DNA of 64,000 bases, taken from Sipunculus nudus. Taxonomy: Eukaryota > Annelida > Sipuncula > Golfingiida > Sipunculidae. Positions 46,190 to 58,948 of the stretch are shown piece after piece. Position numbers and translations under genes: made by a program. The stretch spans positions 62,152,370 to 62,216,369 of the forward strand of contig CM049307.1 of the NCBI GenBank assembly GCA_026874595.1, given 5' to 3'. The notes beneath the pieces were generated by a model. That model saw only the letters and a program-made list of their open reading frames with translations, had not been told where the DNA came from and did not search any database. The first letter of the stretch is position 1. The number at the start of each line of letters is the position of its first letter.

Positions 46190-46680
46190 AGTGTTCAGTG
46201 ACGAATGAAGCAATGTTGCATGCGAGTTTATATTCAGATGTAATATGTGTGGACCTTCAAGTGTTTAGTGATGAATGAAGCAATGTATCATGCAAATTAA
46301 CATTCAAATGTTATATGTCTGGACCTTTAAGTGTTAATAGTGATGAATGAAACAATGTATCATGCAAGTTTACATTCAGATGTAATATATGTGGACCTTT
46401 AAGTGTTTAGTGATGAATAAAACAGTGTATCATGCAAGTTAACATTCAAATGTTATATGTCTGGACCTTTAAGTGTTAATAGTGATGAATGAAAAATATA
46501 TAATGCAAGTTTACATTCAGATATAATATGTGTGGATCTTTAAGTGTTTAGCGATAAATAAAACAATGTGTCATGCAAGTTTACATTCAGATTTAATATT
46601 TGTGGACCTTTAAGTGTTTAGTGATGAATGAAACAATGTATCATGCAAGTTAACATTCAGATGTAATGTTTGCAGATGTA
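46190..46680 (+). repeat. 71-bp tandem array, seven units
   Basis: Units contain GTGATGAATGAAACAATG, ATCATGCAAGTTAACATTCA, ATGTAATATGTGTGGACC and TTTAAGTGTT. Spacing is 70-71 bp. Alternate units share GTTAATAG against GTTTAG before GTGATGAA, so a 142-bp dimer pattern is likely. Confidence 0.9.
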
Positions 46681-49034
46681 ATGTTTGCCCTTTTGTATCT
46701 ATACAAAACAAGTCTACATCTAACTAATGTTCACTTGGTGCCCAGTTTGTCCTCTAAAATTAAGCGTTACATAGCAATGTCAGCTGGGATTGCCGTGAAT
46801 TTTAACTGCACTTGAATTCAGGGTTAAGACGGACAAAAGAAAACCAGGACTTAAAGGTCAGCCGACCACCGGCAAACACCTTAGATGGGGACTTTATAAA
46901 TAACAGGTGTCAGATCTGTTAAGCCACTGTCTCCTGTCCATAACTGACTCCTGTGAAAATTTTTTTCTTTCACCCATACAGACTACCGAACGCCATCATC
47001 GGAGCCATGGAGAGTGCCTTGATTAGTTATTATAGCTATTTGTACAATTCTTGTAAAATAAATAAGTTTAAAATAAATTATTTATAAAAATAATTATATT
47101 AATAATACATCACCGAGTTTTTTTATAAATGTCCTTATAAAAAAAAGAAGATTTGGATTTTAAAATCTTATAAATATTCTGGATTTACTTAAAGTTCCAT
47201 TTGATATAAACATGATATTCATATTTTCTTTGTTCATGTTACACCAGGGTACACATACATTGCATACTGAGTCAGACGTTATGAGTAGTTCCACCTAGAA
47301 TATAAACTTTAAGAAGGAACACCTATGGGAGCCCGTCCTTTATGACTTTTAAAATTTAACTACATGACTAATGAATGTACATGTACTTGTAATTACAGAA
47401 TAGGCATGGCTACTGGACGACGCATGCTAAATGGTGTTACAGATGTCTCTTTTATGGTATGCAGCAGTCTTTCATGTGAACTCTACACAGCGCTCGGTTT
47501 AATCTATGGCGGCATGGCCTGGCCCACGCATGGGGTCTGACGTGTAAACACAGTGATCATTCTAGTCTGGGGCTTTCTCGCCTGGCCGAGCCGGGTCGGC
47601 CCACGTGTGAACCCTGATATGTAGAGACACAGCGATGTTGTTCTAGATGTTTCCTGTAACGCGTGTTTACTGTGTATTATGTATTGTTCTTTAGATTGTT
47701 CGGGAAATTGAAAGTTCTCGGCTTGAGGTGAGAAGCTATCAATAGGGGGCTGTGTTTTAGAGCCGGGGGAGAGAGGAGAGAAATATTCCAGCGGGCAAGG
47801 AAGAGTTTGTGTCAGTTTGTGGGACCTTTTTCGATACATGCAGCGTTTATAGTTTTTTTTTTCTAAATTTGTGACGGATCTTATATAGTCTTCGGTTTGC
47901 TTTCGGGATTATAGCAAGAACTTCACTTTAGGATTTCATCGGATTGATTTTGTGAATGAACTGGACTGTTGTTTTCTTAGAAGATTCGTGGGAACTGTTC
48001 ATCTGGGTTGTACGTTATAAAGGACTTGTTGTCGCTGTGGCAGTGGTGATATCCAGGTACTGTACACTTTATTTATATACTTGTATTGATTTACTATTGT
48101 ACTGTTGTTGTACTGTGAGATTGTATTGATGAAGTGTGTTGTAATATTAGGATCGTTTTAAGAATAAATTATTGTTATTTGTTAACAAAAAAAACCACTG
48201 ACTTCTTTATTCATTCACCTAGACATTTCACGCTGCCTAGTGTTGCAGAATCTAATTTTTTTTCTCCATTACAGGATTTATGTTCATCACGCATACGTGA
48301 TCTGTCGATATTAGATTCCGTAACAATGGCCAGCTTTCAGAGCATTTACCCTAAGCCATATAGACCTTACGTTTGCCTCTTTGATTGAAATGGCAAAGAT
48401 TTAGGATGCGATGTCATGAAACCGTACACATGGTTGACCCATTCTAACATTCGACATGTCAGTGAGTGCTTGCCGGCATAAACTGTCCATGTGCAGCCAA
48501 CATCATGTTGAACGATTCCGCCCACATAAAATAAAACAAGACAGCAATTTAGTTTATTCAATTCGCCAAATGGCTGAAACATATTTCCAAATACAGAATT
48601 AATGTTATTATTTAGCCGAAACATGCCATACTGCCAGTCCTTGAAACTAAGTAAAGAACTTGCCCTAAATGCCATAAGCTACAAGTTTATCCCCTAAATA
48701 TATAATCACCTGAGGGCTGATAGCGGCAACTTTATCTGACGCATACCAAGGGCAAATTGTCAGAGCTATTATAGACAGTAGCCAATCTTCACCCTTGAAC
48801 AAAGACTCTTCCCTAAGGCCTCGAGTTCAGTCGGCAGAACTTCTGAAATTAACCCTCTGGAACAGGTCTCGGAATAGCTCGGTTAACTTGTATAAACTTG
48901 TACTCACTGTCGAGTATTTTAAAATGTTAAAAGACTTGGGATGTCTAGACAACTGGCACTTACTCACAGTTAACTCGCAGTAAGCTCAGAACAGCTTGTA
49001 ATGGAATAGTATCTTTTATTGCCTCTTCCAACAG
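46681..49034. other. No supported gene; possible 5' non-coding exon 47480-48056
   Basis: 47480-47850 is more GC-rich than its surroundings. It leads into a stretch ending GTGATATCCAG|GTACTGTAC at about 48056, which could be a splice donor. No open frame of note precedes it, so a 5' untranslated exon is only a guess. Confidence 0.2.
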
Positions 49035-49345
49035 GGTATATGCGTTTATCCCCGTTCGTGTGTGTATTTGTGTGTGTATTTATGTGTTTGTTTGTTCACA
49101 ACAGAACTAATGCAATCATGACCGGAATCTCGTGATATTTCAGGGCATTTCGGGAATTGGCCAATGAAGAATTTTTATTGATTTGGTTTCTGGAACGTCG
49201 TCAGTAATATTCAAAATTTACAGTAACTTAGAATGAACCAGGTAATATGGGCCGAATAAGTAAATTAAAAGTCGGGTTTTTTTTTGAGAATCCCACAATA
49301 GGGAGTCCCAACATGAAGGAGGCTTGCATACCGTAGAATGCAGAT
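49035..49345 (+). repeat. Dispersed repeat family R1, copy 2
   Basis: Matches 30115-30435 in order (GT-rich start, CGGAATCTCGTGATATTTCA, GGGCATTTCGGG, AATATGGGCCGAATAAGT, AATAGGGAGTCC, then AGAATGCAGATTT). Confidence 0.7.
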
Positions 49346-49509
49346 TTCTTATTGTAGCTGCGTTATGTCGAGTAAGGTCTTGTCCAAAACCTATAGTCCG
49401 ACGGCGTAACTGCCTCCTTTAAACAATGACTCCATTGATTAATCTCGCTCTCAAAAAAAGTTTAAACTTTCAGCCTACTGGTGAGCTAGCTTTAAATATT
49501 TTACTATGC

Positions 49510-50400
49510 ACCTTTGGTTTAATCGTTTTTTTTTCTCTCTAGTTAAAAGTAAATATTTCCGTTTCATTTGGCTGCAGGTTATATCCAAATGGATCTTTAC
49601 ATGCAGTATTGTTAAAAAAGAGAAGACGGAGCTTAGTAACGAAAAGTTTTAACTAAATTGATATCTCAGTTATCAGAGGAGGCCCTCAGAGGATTAAACT
49701 TTCACCAGATGCCGAATATCTGGGGCGGGTCCAGGCAGGGAAGAGGGTTTAACCCCTTTAGCGCAGAAAAAATAGCATTTTCCCTTTGCTCTCCCACTAT
49801 TTTTGTAGCTACCCCCGCCTCTTCCCTTTGTTGTGACCTTTTTAGAGTATAAGTTCCTCGATGCTAATGGGAAGGTCCCCTCTCAAAATTCTAGATCCGC
49901 TTATTGCATATAGATATAAACTTTATTTATTTTACATGGATTGTACAACTAGTTATAATAACAAATACGAGGCACTCTCCATGGCTCTGAGCGTTTCACC
50001 ACTCAGCCATCCAGGCTTATTGCATATATGCAGGGCATCTCAGTCCATCTCGCTATATTTTTTTTTCAAAGATTGTTATGATCTACGTATTCTCAGTCCA
50101 TCCGGCTGTTTTCTGGCTAAGTTTGTCATTGTCATACGTGTTTTCCTCTGTAACTATGCTCTGTACCGACTGACCCCGTCCCGATGCAATCTGATTGATC
50201 AGTTCATGACATCTTGATCTTAAGTCTCGGCTATTTATTTCTTGGAATGTCCCAAGTTCATTTCTGCCGGTAGTTTTTTGGTAATAACTAGTTATAAAAT
50301 GGCACTGTCTGCTTTATCGCATCTGTACGTGCTCGTCAATTAAGGTCGTGAAGTATTTATTAAATTGAGTTCATCAGGTACGTCAGTCGCTCCAGTCCAG
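49510..50400 (+). repeat. Spaced repeat family R3, unit 1
   Basis: Two conserved blocks recur at regular distance downstream. Block a is GCAGGTTAT...GCAGTATTG...GACGGAGCTT (about 49575-49635). Block b runs from CTGATTGATCAGTTCATGAC (about 50190) over AACTAGTTATAAAATGGCAC (with a TATA-like core) to the GCTCGTCAATTAAGGTCG region (about 50350). No coding content is seen. Confidence 0.6.
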
Positions 50401-51236
50401 AATTATTTCAGGGTTTGACAACATGTTGAACAAATGCAACAAATGAAACGGATACCAAAAAAATTGGCTAGGATAAAGGGTACACTATAACACCCAAAAT
50501 TTGGTGCTATAAATTAAACTCTGTTTGAACACTGTATGTACCACCTATTTGCACTCTGTTCACTTATTATGTAAATTGTATTTGCGTTACAGACCAATAT
50601 GCAATCCGTAAAGCATTAGATCGAATGGTCCAAAAGAGGTTTATTGCTCTTATGTATAAACCTGCATGAACATATGTCCCTATAATAAATAAAACATCCT
50701 ATAACTATTCAGTGAGAGTCAAACGTTCGGTATATAATGAATGTTCATAGATTGAATTAGATTAATTTTTTATCGGTTTTATTATGACGCATAACATACG
50801 TTGTGTGTCAGTAACTGTGCGAGTGCACACCTGACTTTTATGTGTCCTCTTACACGGAGCCATATGTAGCAAACATGTCAGCCAGGTTTACCGCGGATTT
50901 CCATATACACCCGTCCTTTTTCACGACCAAAGCCGGGTTGAGAAAAAAAAAGGATTTACCTAAAGTCACATAGACCACTGGTCAGTTGATGACATATTCA
51001 ATAACACTTACCAGAAAGATATATTAAGCCACTGTCTCTTGCTTATATATCAGGGGTAGATCTCTTGTTTTGCAAGGTGAGTGGGGGTCCAACCCACGAA
51101 GACTAATAATTAATAAAACCAGTAAAAAAATACTTAGGTCCGGAAATATTAGACACAAAAAAATAGAAGTCAGCACTTTATTTTCCCTTTCCCATATAAA
51201 TATAATCTTCCTTTTTTCCTTTTTTTTTCTTATTCC

Positions 51237-51271
<35 letters not shown>

Positions 51272-51291
51272 CATCATTATTATTATCATTT
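51237..51291. repeat. (ATT)n microsatellite
   Basis: Trinucleotide run with a few ATC variants. The rest of 50401-51719 holds nothing recognisable. Confidence 0.95.
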
Positions 51292-51719
51292 ATATCGCAT
51301 GACATGATGACCATCATTTAACGTCATTAAGTATATCCCCGTTATATAGCCTCCTCCATCGATGTTTTGGTCTTAGGTTATAATGAATCGGACATTGCTG
51401 GATTATTGGATTTATTGATCTATTCGCTTCATCCCGCGGCACATCACTTAACTTCAAGTTACAATTCGGGTCCTTGTTAGAGTCATACAGTCAATAAGAA
51501 GTCAAGTCAGGCTTTTGTCAAGTCTAATCAAAACAAACACTACCCAGGCCTCACGTGACGCATTTAGTTTGTGACCGCCATGTCTGTGCAGAAGGATTGG
51601 ATCATGGATTAAAGCAATTTATGTGCCTCAAGATTATACAGAAAAAAAGTAGGATTAAAAAGTAAAAAGGTTCGAATCTGAAGAAGTTACGTACGTAGAT
51701 CACTTTGGAGATGTTTCAC

Positions 51720-53095
51720 TAATCACTTCTGGTGCAATATTTTCTTTCTCCTTTGACCAGAACCTAAAATTAAATTCAACTTGTTTGCAGGTTATTTGAA
51801 AACGAATCTATACCTGCACTTTTGCTACAATTACTGAGGACGAAGCTTCATGATACCAGAAAAGTAGTTCGAGACTACATAGCACCTCCGCCAGGTTTGT
51901 ACTACCAACGAAATATAGCATTGCAAGCCCAAAAATAATGTGTGCCACGGTTCATCAACTCCGTAGCCGTGTCAAAGGTCAGCTCTGCTGTTCAGAAGAG
52001 GGCACTTCGTGCCACTGAATCTGTCTGACTTTACCCGGTATAAGTACATTGCCCTATTTCACAATGATAATTAAGTATTCAATTGATATAAACATTAACA
52101 GGTGATCCAGATTAACCATACGTTATATGTGTTATTCCTTGTATATTACCTTAACCTGAAAATCTTTACAATTACTTTAGTAAGTTACAAACAGAAAAAA
52201 CAACAACCCAATTGACCAAGCAAGTGACCAACTAACAAACAACAAAAAGCCTGCTTGCTGAGGTAAATTTCTTTATAATTTTGATATCTCATTTCTCCGA
52301 ATAGTTCCTCGATGGAGTCAACCTGTACTGGATGCCCCTAGTCTCGATCAAAACTAGAGTAACTTCTTCAGTCTTGGAACGACCATGCAGAAAATGCATT
52401 CCTCAAAATAAATTTGTGTGACCTAAATTTTCATTAAAAACTTGTCAAGAGGGCGCTCTGATACATATTTTTCCTTCTTTGGATATTTGTTAATTACTTC
52501 GGATAGAAAATGATACCACGATATTTAAAACTGTATACATTCTTGTTTTATAACACAGAATTGACTCCTGAGATCTCGGTCCTTCCATTCGCCATTCTGT
52601 CGGCAACCCGTTTTTCAAATGGCCAGTGTGGCTCACAACAAGCTGCCTTATTTTAATGAATATAATGTCAAAAAAGCACGTGTTTCCAACAACGCGGAAG
52701 CTTACCAGTTGTTTACCAGTGGTCTGGACCAAGACTGAAGGGTAGTTCAGCGTCAGGTCCAAAGACATTTTGCTCCAATGTCATCTAAATCCAACTGATT
52801 ATTTTTCAACGTTTTGCAATATCTGCGTGTGCTTTGTATTATCTACGCCAATGTGCCCTGTACCTGTTGAACTCCACCTCACTGGCACCTGATTGATCAG
52901 TTCATGACATATTCATCTGCAGTCTCCACTTTCTATTTCGAGAATGCGACAGATTCATTTCCACTGGTACATGATTATTAATAACTGGTTATAAAATGGC
53001 ACTTTCTGTTTTATCAGGTCTGTGCGTCCTCGTCATTAAAGGTCGCCATTTTATTATTTGGAGAGTTAACCAGGTGCACAATTTCGTCCAAGTAC
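51720..53095 (+). repeat. Spaced repeat family R3, unit 2
   Basis: Block a at about 51785-51860 (TTGCAGGTTATTTGAAAACG, GAGGACGAAGCTTC) and block b at 52890-53060 (CTGATTGATCAGTTCATGAC, AACTGGTTATAAAATGGCAC, CCTCGTCATTAAAGGTCG). Block b lies about 2.7 kb after block b of unit 1. Confidence 0.6.
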
Positions 53096-53154
53096 GTCTT
53101 ATTTTAAAAATACCTGATATTTGTAAAAACACTAAAGCACAAAACTAGAACTCT

Positions 53155-53500
53155 GCTTTCTAAAGCTGGCCCTACATTTACCGATTTTGCAGGCCGATAT
53201 TTTTTTCAGGCCGGAAAATCGGAAGGATCGTAAGTGTGAGGGTGTTGCCGGTGGGAGTTTCAAAAATCCGGTCGAAAAATTGGCTGCAAAATTCCTTGAT
53301 AATGTCAAATTTTTACCGGCCAAAAAATTGGTAGATGTGATGACGGAACCGGCAAATTTACAACCTAACTTTCCTTCTTTTTAGCACTCATGACGCCAAT
53401 AGCAAACACCAAAATGATTGGAAAATCAGCAGGGCTACAGGCACTCGCCGGCCGTAGATTTTTCCGGCCACTTAGAAAATTATCGGGCAACTAACAAAAA
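53155..53500. other. Fold-back sequence rich in CCGG and AAATTT words
   Basis: Repeats of the type CCGGCCAAAAAATTGG, AAAAATCCGG and AAATTTTTACCGG occur in both orientations, with CCTACATTTACCGATTTTGC near the start. It resembles a subterminally repetitive MITE, but I could not set exact ends. Confidence 0.35.
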
Positions 53501-53524
53501 AATCTTTAGTTTTGAGGGCGGCTT

Positions 53525-53835
53525 TTGGTATGCAAGCCTCCAACATGTGGGGGTCCCCATCGGGGAAAGCTCCCAAAACCGTGTTTGCAATCACTTATCC
53601 GGTGCATATTCCCAGGTTCATTCGTGCATAAGTGACCGTACACGTGTGCATATTGCTTAAAGAAATTTCCGAATCCGGATCATGCGCCGGTTCCACACCA
53701 AAACAGATTCTTCATTGGACCTTTTTCGAAATGCCCTGAATATTGAATGGGATACCTTTCATGGTTGCCTGAGTTACGTTGTGTAAAAACACACACAGAC
53801 GCACACACCAACGAAAATGAACGCATAATGTGTTG
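53525..53835 (-). repeat. Dispersed repeat family R1, inverted copy 3
   Basis: The reverse strand matches 30115-30435 and 49035-49345, with the GT-rich part at 53785-53815 and CCCGAAATGCC-like words near 53725. Confidence 0.65.
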
Positions 53836-54980
53836 GTCGCTGGACTGACTGATTCCTTTCTTCCGATTCTTATTTATTCTTTCATTCATTCATTGGTCGA
53901 TTGATTATTGCCAGATTTCTTTGATTCATCTGTTATTCATTCTTTTCCTTCTCAAAATTAAAAAAAAAAGTCAGCCAGACTGCTGAAATTTTAAAATCTG
54001 TTTCACTCAAGCCAAGAAGATTAAATTATAGGGACTGATATGACAGCTTCCTTGCCAAGCAGTAATAAGATAAAAATGCGATATATCAGGAATAACGCTA
54101 GAGCTATAGGCAAGCACCGGTAGCCAGGTCAAAGAGCCTTCAAACCTAGGTCAAAATCAAGATCGTCAGCAACATTCCCTTGAAACAGGCCCTTGAAATG
54201 ATCACGCAGTAACACTTGATAAAAACCTCAGTGTCACATGTTATATAGGGTTTTAAACAAGTATTTATGCATGATGTTTTCAATTACCAGTGTATGTACC
54301 CATCTTCATTCCAGTGTAAACTTTGTAGTCAGATCCACAGCGAGGCTCGACTGATGTTTCGTTAAATCCATAGTGGGCACGTCGTGGCGCAGTGAATTTG
54401 AGTTCAAGGTCTCGAGTTAATTGAAAAATTTCATTGCTTCACGTATTGCTAGAATCCAAAATGGTTGGAATAATAAAAGGTTTGAATGGTTAGCTCTGTG
54501 GGTTTCTCTATTAACTAATATATGTGCCATTAAAACCCCATTGATTTATATAATGTTTAGAATAACCTCAGCTAGAATATAGCGTTGGTTATTTTTGAAT
54601 ATGTGGCTAGTCAAGATACGGTGGCCAGCTGCTTATCTTGCACTTATTTGAGGGGTGTATTTTGCTTCACTCAGTTCGGGATAGAATTGGGTGAAAAAGA
54701 GTTTTTTTTTGTAGAAATGGGAAAACAAAAAAGCCGATAGAGAAAAACATAGTTATCGTATATTCATTTTAGAGTAAAAAATTAAAGTAGTTGTCACTAT
54801 TGCCATTTAAACATATACGTTCCATAAACTGGTATCCTAACTGACGCAACTGAGTAGGATTTTCAAGATAACGAAAGAAAAAATGGCTTTCCAGTGGCCA
54901 TTTTGTTTTAACTTTTCTACCATAATGCCCAAAATTTATCATCTGGCATCCATTCGGATTAAGTTCAAAATGGTATAAAA
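53836..54980. other. No supported feature
   Basis: No gene, RNA or repeat recognised. Confidence 0.6.
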
Positions 54981-54986
54981 ACAACA

Positions 54987-55064
<78 letters not shown>
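54981..55064. repeat. (CAA)n(TA)n microsatellite
   Basis: Short CAA repeats followed by a long TA run. Confidence 0.95.
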
Positions 55065-55065
<1 letters not shown>

Positions 55066-55067
<2 letters not shown>

Positions 55068-55215
55068 GTAAAACCTAGATTTGAGGAAAACCAATGGGAC
55101 CTAGATAAAGTCGCCGCAATTTCGAGGCGGTCGTCTTACCGAGGTCTTATATAAAGAGCAAAAAGGATTGGGACCATGAATTAGTGGTCGTTATTTTGAG
55201 ATGGTCGTATACACA
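55066..55215 (+). mobile_element. pogo/Tigger-like MITE end
   Basis: Begins GCAGTAAAACCTAGATTTGA directly after the TA run and continues with GGTCGTCTTACCGAGGTC and GTGGTCGTTATTTTGAG. CAGT(A/C)(A/G)AACCT ends next to TA are typical of pogo-type elements. Only one end is clear. Confidence 0.4.
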
Positions 55216-55324
55216 CACATATACACATATATATAATACATATTATATATTTTAATAAAACAAGCTCCCGTATATATGTTATAAGTCTTAGCTAGGACTA
55301 GTAGCTGTCTTCCTGGTCCATCCT

Positions 55325-55560
55325 GTCCGTACCTGCTGACCCCCACGCCGGATTATCCTGATCAATCGCTTCATAATATCTTCATCTTAAGTCTGCGCTT
55401 CCTATTTCTGAGCAGGTCCCGGGTTCATGTACACACTTCTTGTTCGGAGTCTAAAGGTTATAAAAATAATAAGACAGCACCTTCTTATATTACCCAGTCT
55501 GCATACGCTCATCACGCCAGGCTGTGACTTGATTATTAACTAGGGATCATCAAGTGCATG
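55325..55560 (+). repeat. Spaced repeat family R3, unit 3 (block b)
   Basis: CCTGATCAATCGCTTCATAA, TCTTCATCTTAAGTCTGCGC, AAAGGTTATAAAAATAATAA and CTGCATACGCTCATCACG match block b of units 1 and 2, about 2.5 kb after unit 2. Block a was not found upstream. Confidence 0.55.
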
Positions 55561-55749
55561 GTTTTCTTTCTAGTCGAATTTACCGCAGAAATCGTGATGT
55601 TATCATAAAGGATTAATTGCATATGCATTAAATATGATTGGCGCCATTGTCCTTTACACCAGCCTCCACGCAGGTCCTAGATCTATAGTTATCCTTGTCG
55701 TTAACCAGAAACCTCCTCTTTGTGGAGAATGTGCAAACACAAGTCTAAA

Positions 55750-57245
55750 AGGCTTAAGGTCACACCTTCACGGCTGAGGGTACGGAATTCAACGGAAAGT
55801 CCGGGTTAGGTCTGTTCACGGACCATCGGTGGGAAACGCGCATTTTTTCGATCGCATCCATAATGTCAGGAAGATTCGAACGGTTTATTTACCGCGACCG
55901 TGCTTTTAGGAGGGATTCTCACGGTCTGCGAGGACGTCGGTACGGCTTTGATACGGTTTCGCTGCGGCAACATCAGGAATGGGAGGGATTTCTACGGTCA
56001 GACACGGATTATATACAGATAATGGCGCAGCGAGTATGGATTCCTATGGGTTGGGGCGGTCTGAGCAGTGACTTTCACGGAAGCGTTACGGATTCTTATG
56101 GTCGGATAAGCACGACTGGTCGTGTCGCAATCCTCCCGCGAAACGAAAACATTCGCACTTTATTGGGCGCAGACGGTCAACCACGAAAGACAACGAACAA
56201 CGGACGAAGCAGGAGAGATATGCACGGACAAGCGCCTTGGCGTTACGGCCAGTTGCGGTATAGCGTTGCGGTCTATCTACGGAGAGTTTTTGGACATTTC
56301 AAGACTTCCGTGTATGGAGTTGACGGACCAAAAATACTCAGCATGGATCATGGCGGATGACGACGGACAAAGCCATGGGCTTTCTACGATTCTCTACGGT
56401 TCACTTGGGATTATTAACGAATCAACAGGGATGGTCCTTAACGGCCCATCCGTGATGATCCGTGGTTAGATCCGTGATAGTGTGAGCTAGGCTTAAATTT
56501 GAAATGTTAAAAAATAAAATCCGTGGCGCTGGCACAGATGAGCCAATCCATGAATAGACCGCGACGCTTCTGCCATTGGCCGTATTCCCACCGCGCTTGT
56601 CCTTGCATATCCCGCCTTCTGCTTCCGTACATGCGTCCGATGTTGACCATTATCTGCCATCAGGGGCGGATCCCGGATTTAGGAAAAGGGGGGGGTCAAA
56701 CCCAGGAGGACAAATGAAAACCCAAAAAAAAGGTCCTCAGGTCTGAAAAAGGGGGGGTCCAGGCGGCAAAAGTTTATCTTAAGCCCTTAAAAAAACATTG
56801 TTTCTGATGAAAAAGGGGGGGTCCGGACCCCCTGGACCCCCCCCCCCCCCTTTGATCCGCTTCTGGCCATGGTTGATTGTCAGCGCCGGACGTGCCATTT
56901 AGTGGGAGGATTGCGACACGACCAGTCTTGCTGGCCGATCGTGAGAATCCGTATCACTTTATTTGATGACTAAGACCGCCCCAAGCCGTCTGAAACTGTG
57001 GCTGTGGCTGACCGTCGGTATTCCTTAAATTTTCTGCTCTTGTCGCCGTGAAACTGTGTCAAGGCCGTGGCAACGCCCTCGCAGACCGTCGGAATTAGAC
57101 CAATGGAGCGCGTTTACTGTACTCAAAACGTGAGAACTTTCGCTGACAGGCTGAAAAAACGTGTGTTTACCAAGGATGGTTCTTGAAAATTCAATCCTGG
57201 AGCATCCGTCTCGTCCGTACCCTTAGTGGGACCTAGGCTTAACAC
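55750..57245. mobile_element. Element with mirrored ACGG/CCGT subterminal motifs
   Basis: The left part (55770-56460) holds at least 20 ACGG words on this strand. The right part (56880-57240) holds about eight CCGT words, that is the same motif inverted. The ends GGCTTAAGGTC...GAGGGTACGG and CCGTACCC...GGGACCTAGGCTTAA are imperfect inverted repeats. Dense mirrored subterminal motifs are a mark of DNA-transposon ends that bind a transposase. The open frames at 55863-56360 and 56122-56469 are Arg/Gly-rich by-products of the motif and show no known domain. Confidence 0.55.
56661..56865. mobile_element. Nested MITE with CAGRRGCGGATC ends
   Basis: The ends CAGGGGCGGATCCCGG (56661) and TTTGATCCGCTTCTG (to 56865) are inverted repeats, followed inwards by GGGGGGTC and GACCCCCC runs. 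GCCAT borders both sides (56656-56660 and 56866-56870), fitting a 5-bp target duplication. It sits inside the ACGG element, so it inserted later. Confidence 0.65.
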
Positions 57246-58948
57246 AGAAATATACAAAATTGCCGCAAAATTCAAGATGGCAACAGGGCCGTATATGTTT
57301 CACTTCCCTATGGACAAATCAACCAATTATTGATGTTATAGGTGTTTCACGCTTTCCAGAATGGATTTTGAGATTACAGGCCTTTCACCATACAACGTAA
57401 TGTGAACATTTATTTGTTATAACCATAGGAACTATTTTTAAATAAATTTCTTTTCTAAGAGTTACATATCTCCCGTGCTTTTACTATCCCAATTAACTCT
57501 TTAGTGGGCCGGCTACGCAACAGACTTAATAAAAAACACTGTTGTGTCGCCGTCGGCGTCTAATGCAGAACCTGAAATGTGTCAGCCGTTTGTCCAATCG
57601 CTCTGTCGTTTGGTTGGTCATTGGTAAGGTCAACACGAGCGAAGTCCGTAGAGAATCAAATATATTCATTTAAAGAATTTAACTCTTTAAAATTTAACTC
57701 TCAGGTCACAAACACATTAAAATAAAAGAGGATAAATATATCTTCCTCTTTTGAATAACCAGTACGTGAACTCAATACATTTTCAAAAGTTCAAATCTGT
57801 TTAAAATTCCACACATTAAATGATTTAACTTCAAAATTTTAATAGTATTACTAATTTTAAGATAAATTTAACTTGATTCCTAAGTTTTTTCCATTTTTAT
57901 TATATTTTGCTACTATTAAAATGTTGTCTTGAAACTCTATAATCTGTGCAGTGTCATCTTTTTAAATAAATGGTTCTCCGTTGTTTTTTTTTTAAACTGA
58001 TATTTGAGTTATAGTCTTCTGACATCGTATCACGGTTTATTTGATGAAACAGACAACGAACTTGAAAATGTAAGGACGAAAGCTCCCGTTACATGCATTT
58101 ATACATATAACATATTTATTTTGTAAAATAATATTGCATATATATTGCTTAATACCTTTTGCATAATAACTCCGTATATGCATGAGCGCACCCTGTTCTC
58201 GAATATCTGGATCCGCCACTGTAGATTAGCATGAATATTTCTCTTATAGTTTACACATGATTTTGCTTCGATGTTTCAATACATTCTGGTCCTGATGCAG
58301 AGATAACCCTTTTTATACAATGTCTTGCATTTTTTTTTAATATTCTGTCAATATTTCAGATATATCAGTCTCTATAACGTGTTTCCCTATATCTGAACGT
58401 TCTGGTTTATGTAACAGTCTTTCCCTTGGACTCGAGATGGACACGGCCTGATTTTCCTTGGTCCTGATGATAAATTAAAGAAATTCCTTCGGACACAAAA
58501 TTGTCAGCAATATGTCAGCTTCTGCCACATGTAGTTTTAGCTACAGGGTATAATTATGTTCCCTCACAGTAGCAAGCTGTGATATATCCGACGTAGCCAA
58601 TTGCGAGAGTCATTGACTTCCCAGCCTATTCTTGACGTTCTAGGAAAATGTCTCAATATGGTCATCAATTCACAAAGAAGGATTATTCCCTGTGATGTCA
58701 GACATAGTACACTGTATTCATACTGCCACATTTCAGAGCTCCTCCTGTTCGTTGAAATTAAGTATGACCATGCCCAAGGCCGTGCAGAGAATAGAGCTCC
58801 GTCAGATGCCATTAGGTATGGTGAAAATCAGGATACATAACAGAGTATACTTGCTAAGCGTGTAAGGTCGTCGCCATTTTTTTTACTAAAAACAACAGGC
58901 ATTTTCAAGTCGCATCAACCATATTTACATGAATGATATATATTTTCA
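57246..58948. other. No supported gene; orphan terminal repeat at 58207-58221
   Basis: CTGGATCCGCCACTG at 58207-58221 is the reverse complement of a CAGTGGCGGATCCAG end, closely like the nested MITE's end at 56661. No partner end was found. The rest is AT-rich without features. Confidence 0.5.

Noticed and set aside
46861-51060. TTAAGCCACTGTCTC at 46919 and 51027 as part of a larger repeat
   Set aside because: Only about 20 bp agree; the flanks cannot be aligned by eye.
55863-56360. 165-codon Arg/Gly-rich frame as a gene
   Set aside because: Composition follows from the repeated ACGG words, and overlapping frames are equally open; no domain seen.
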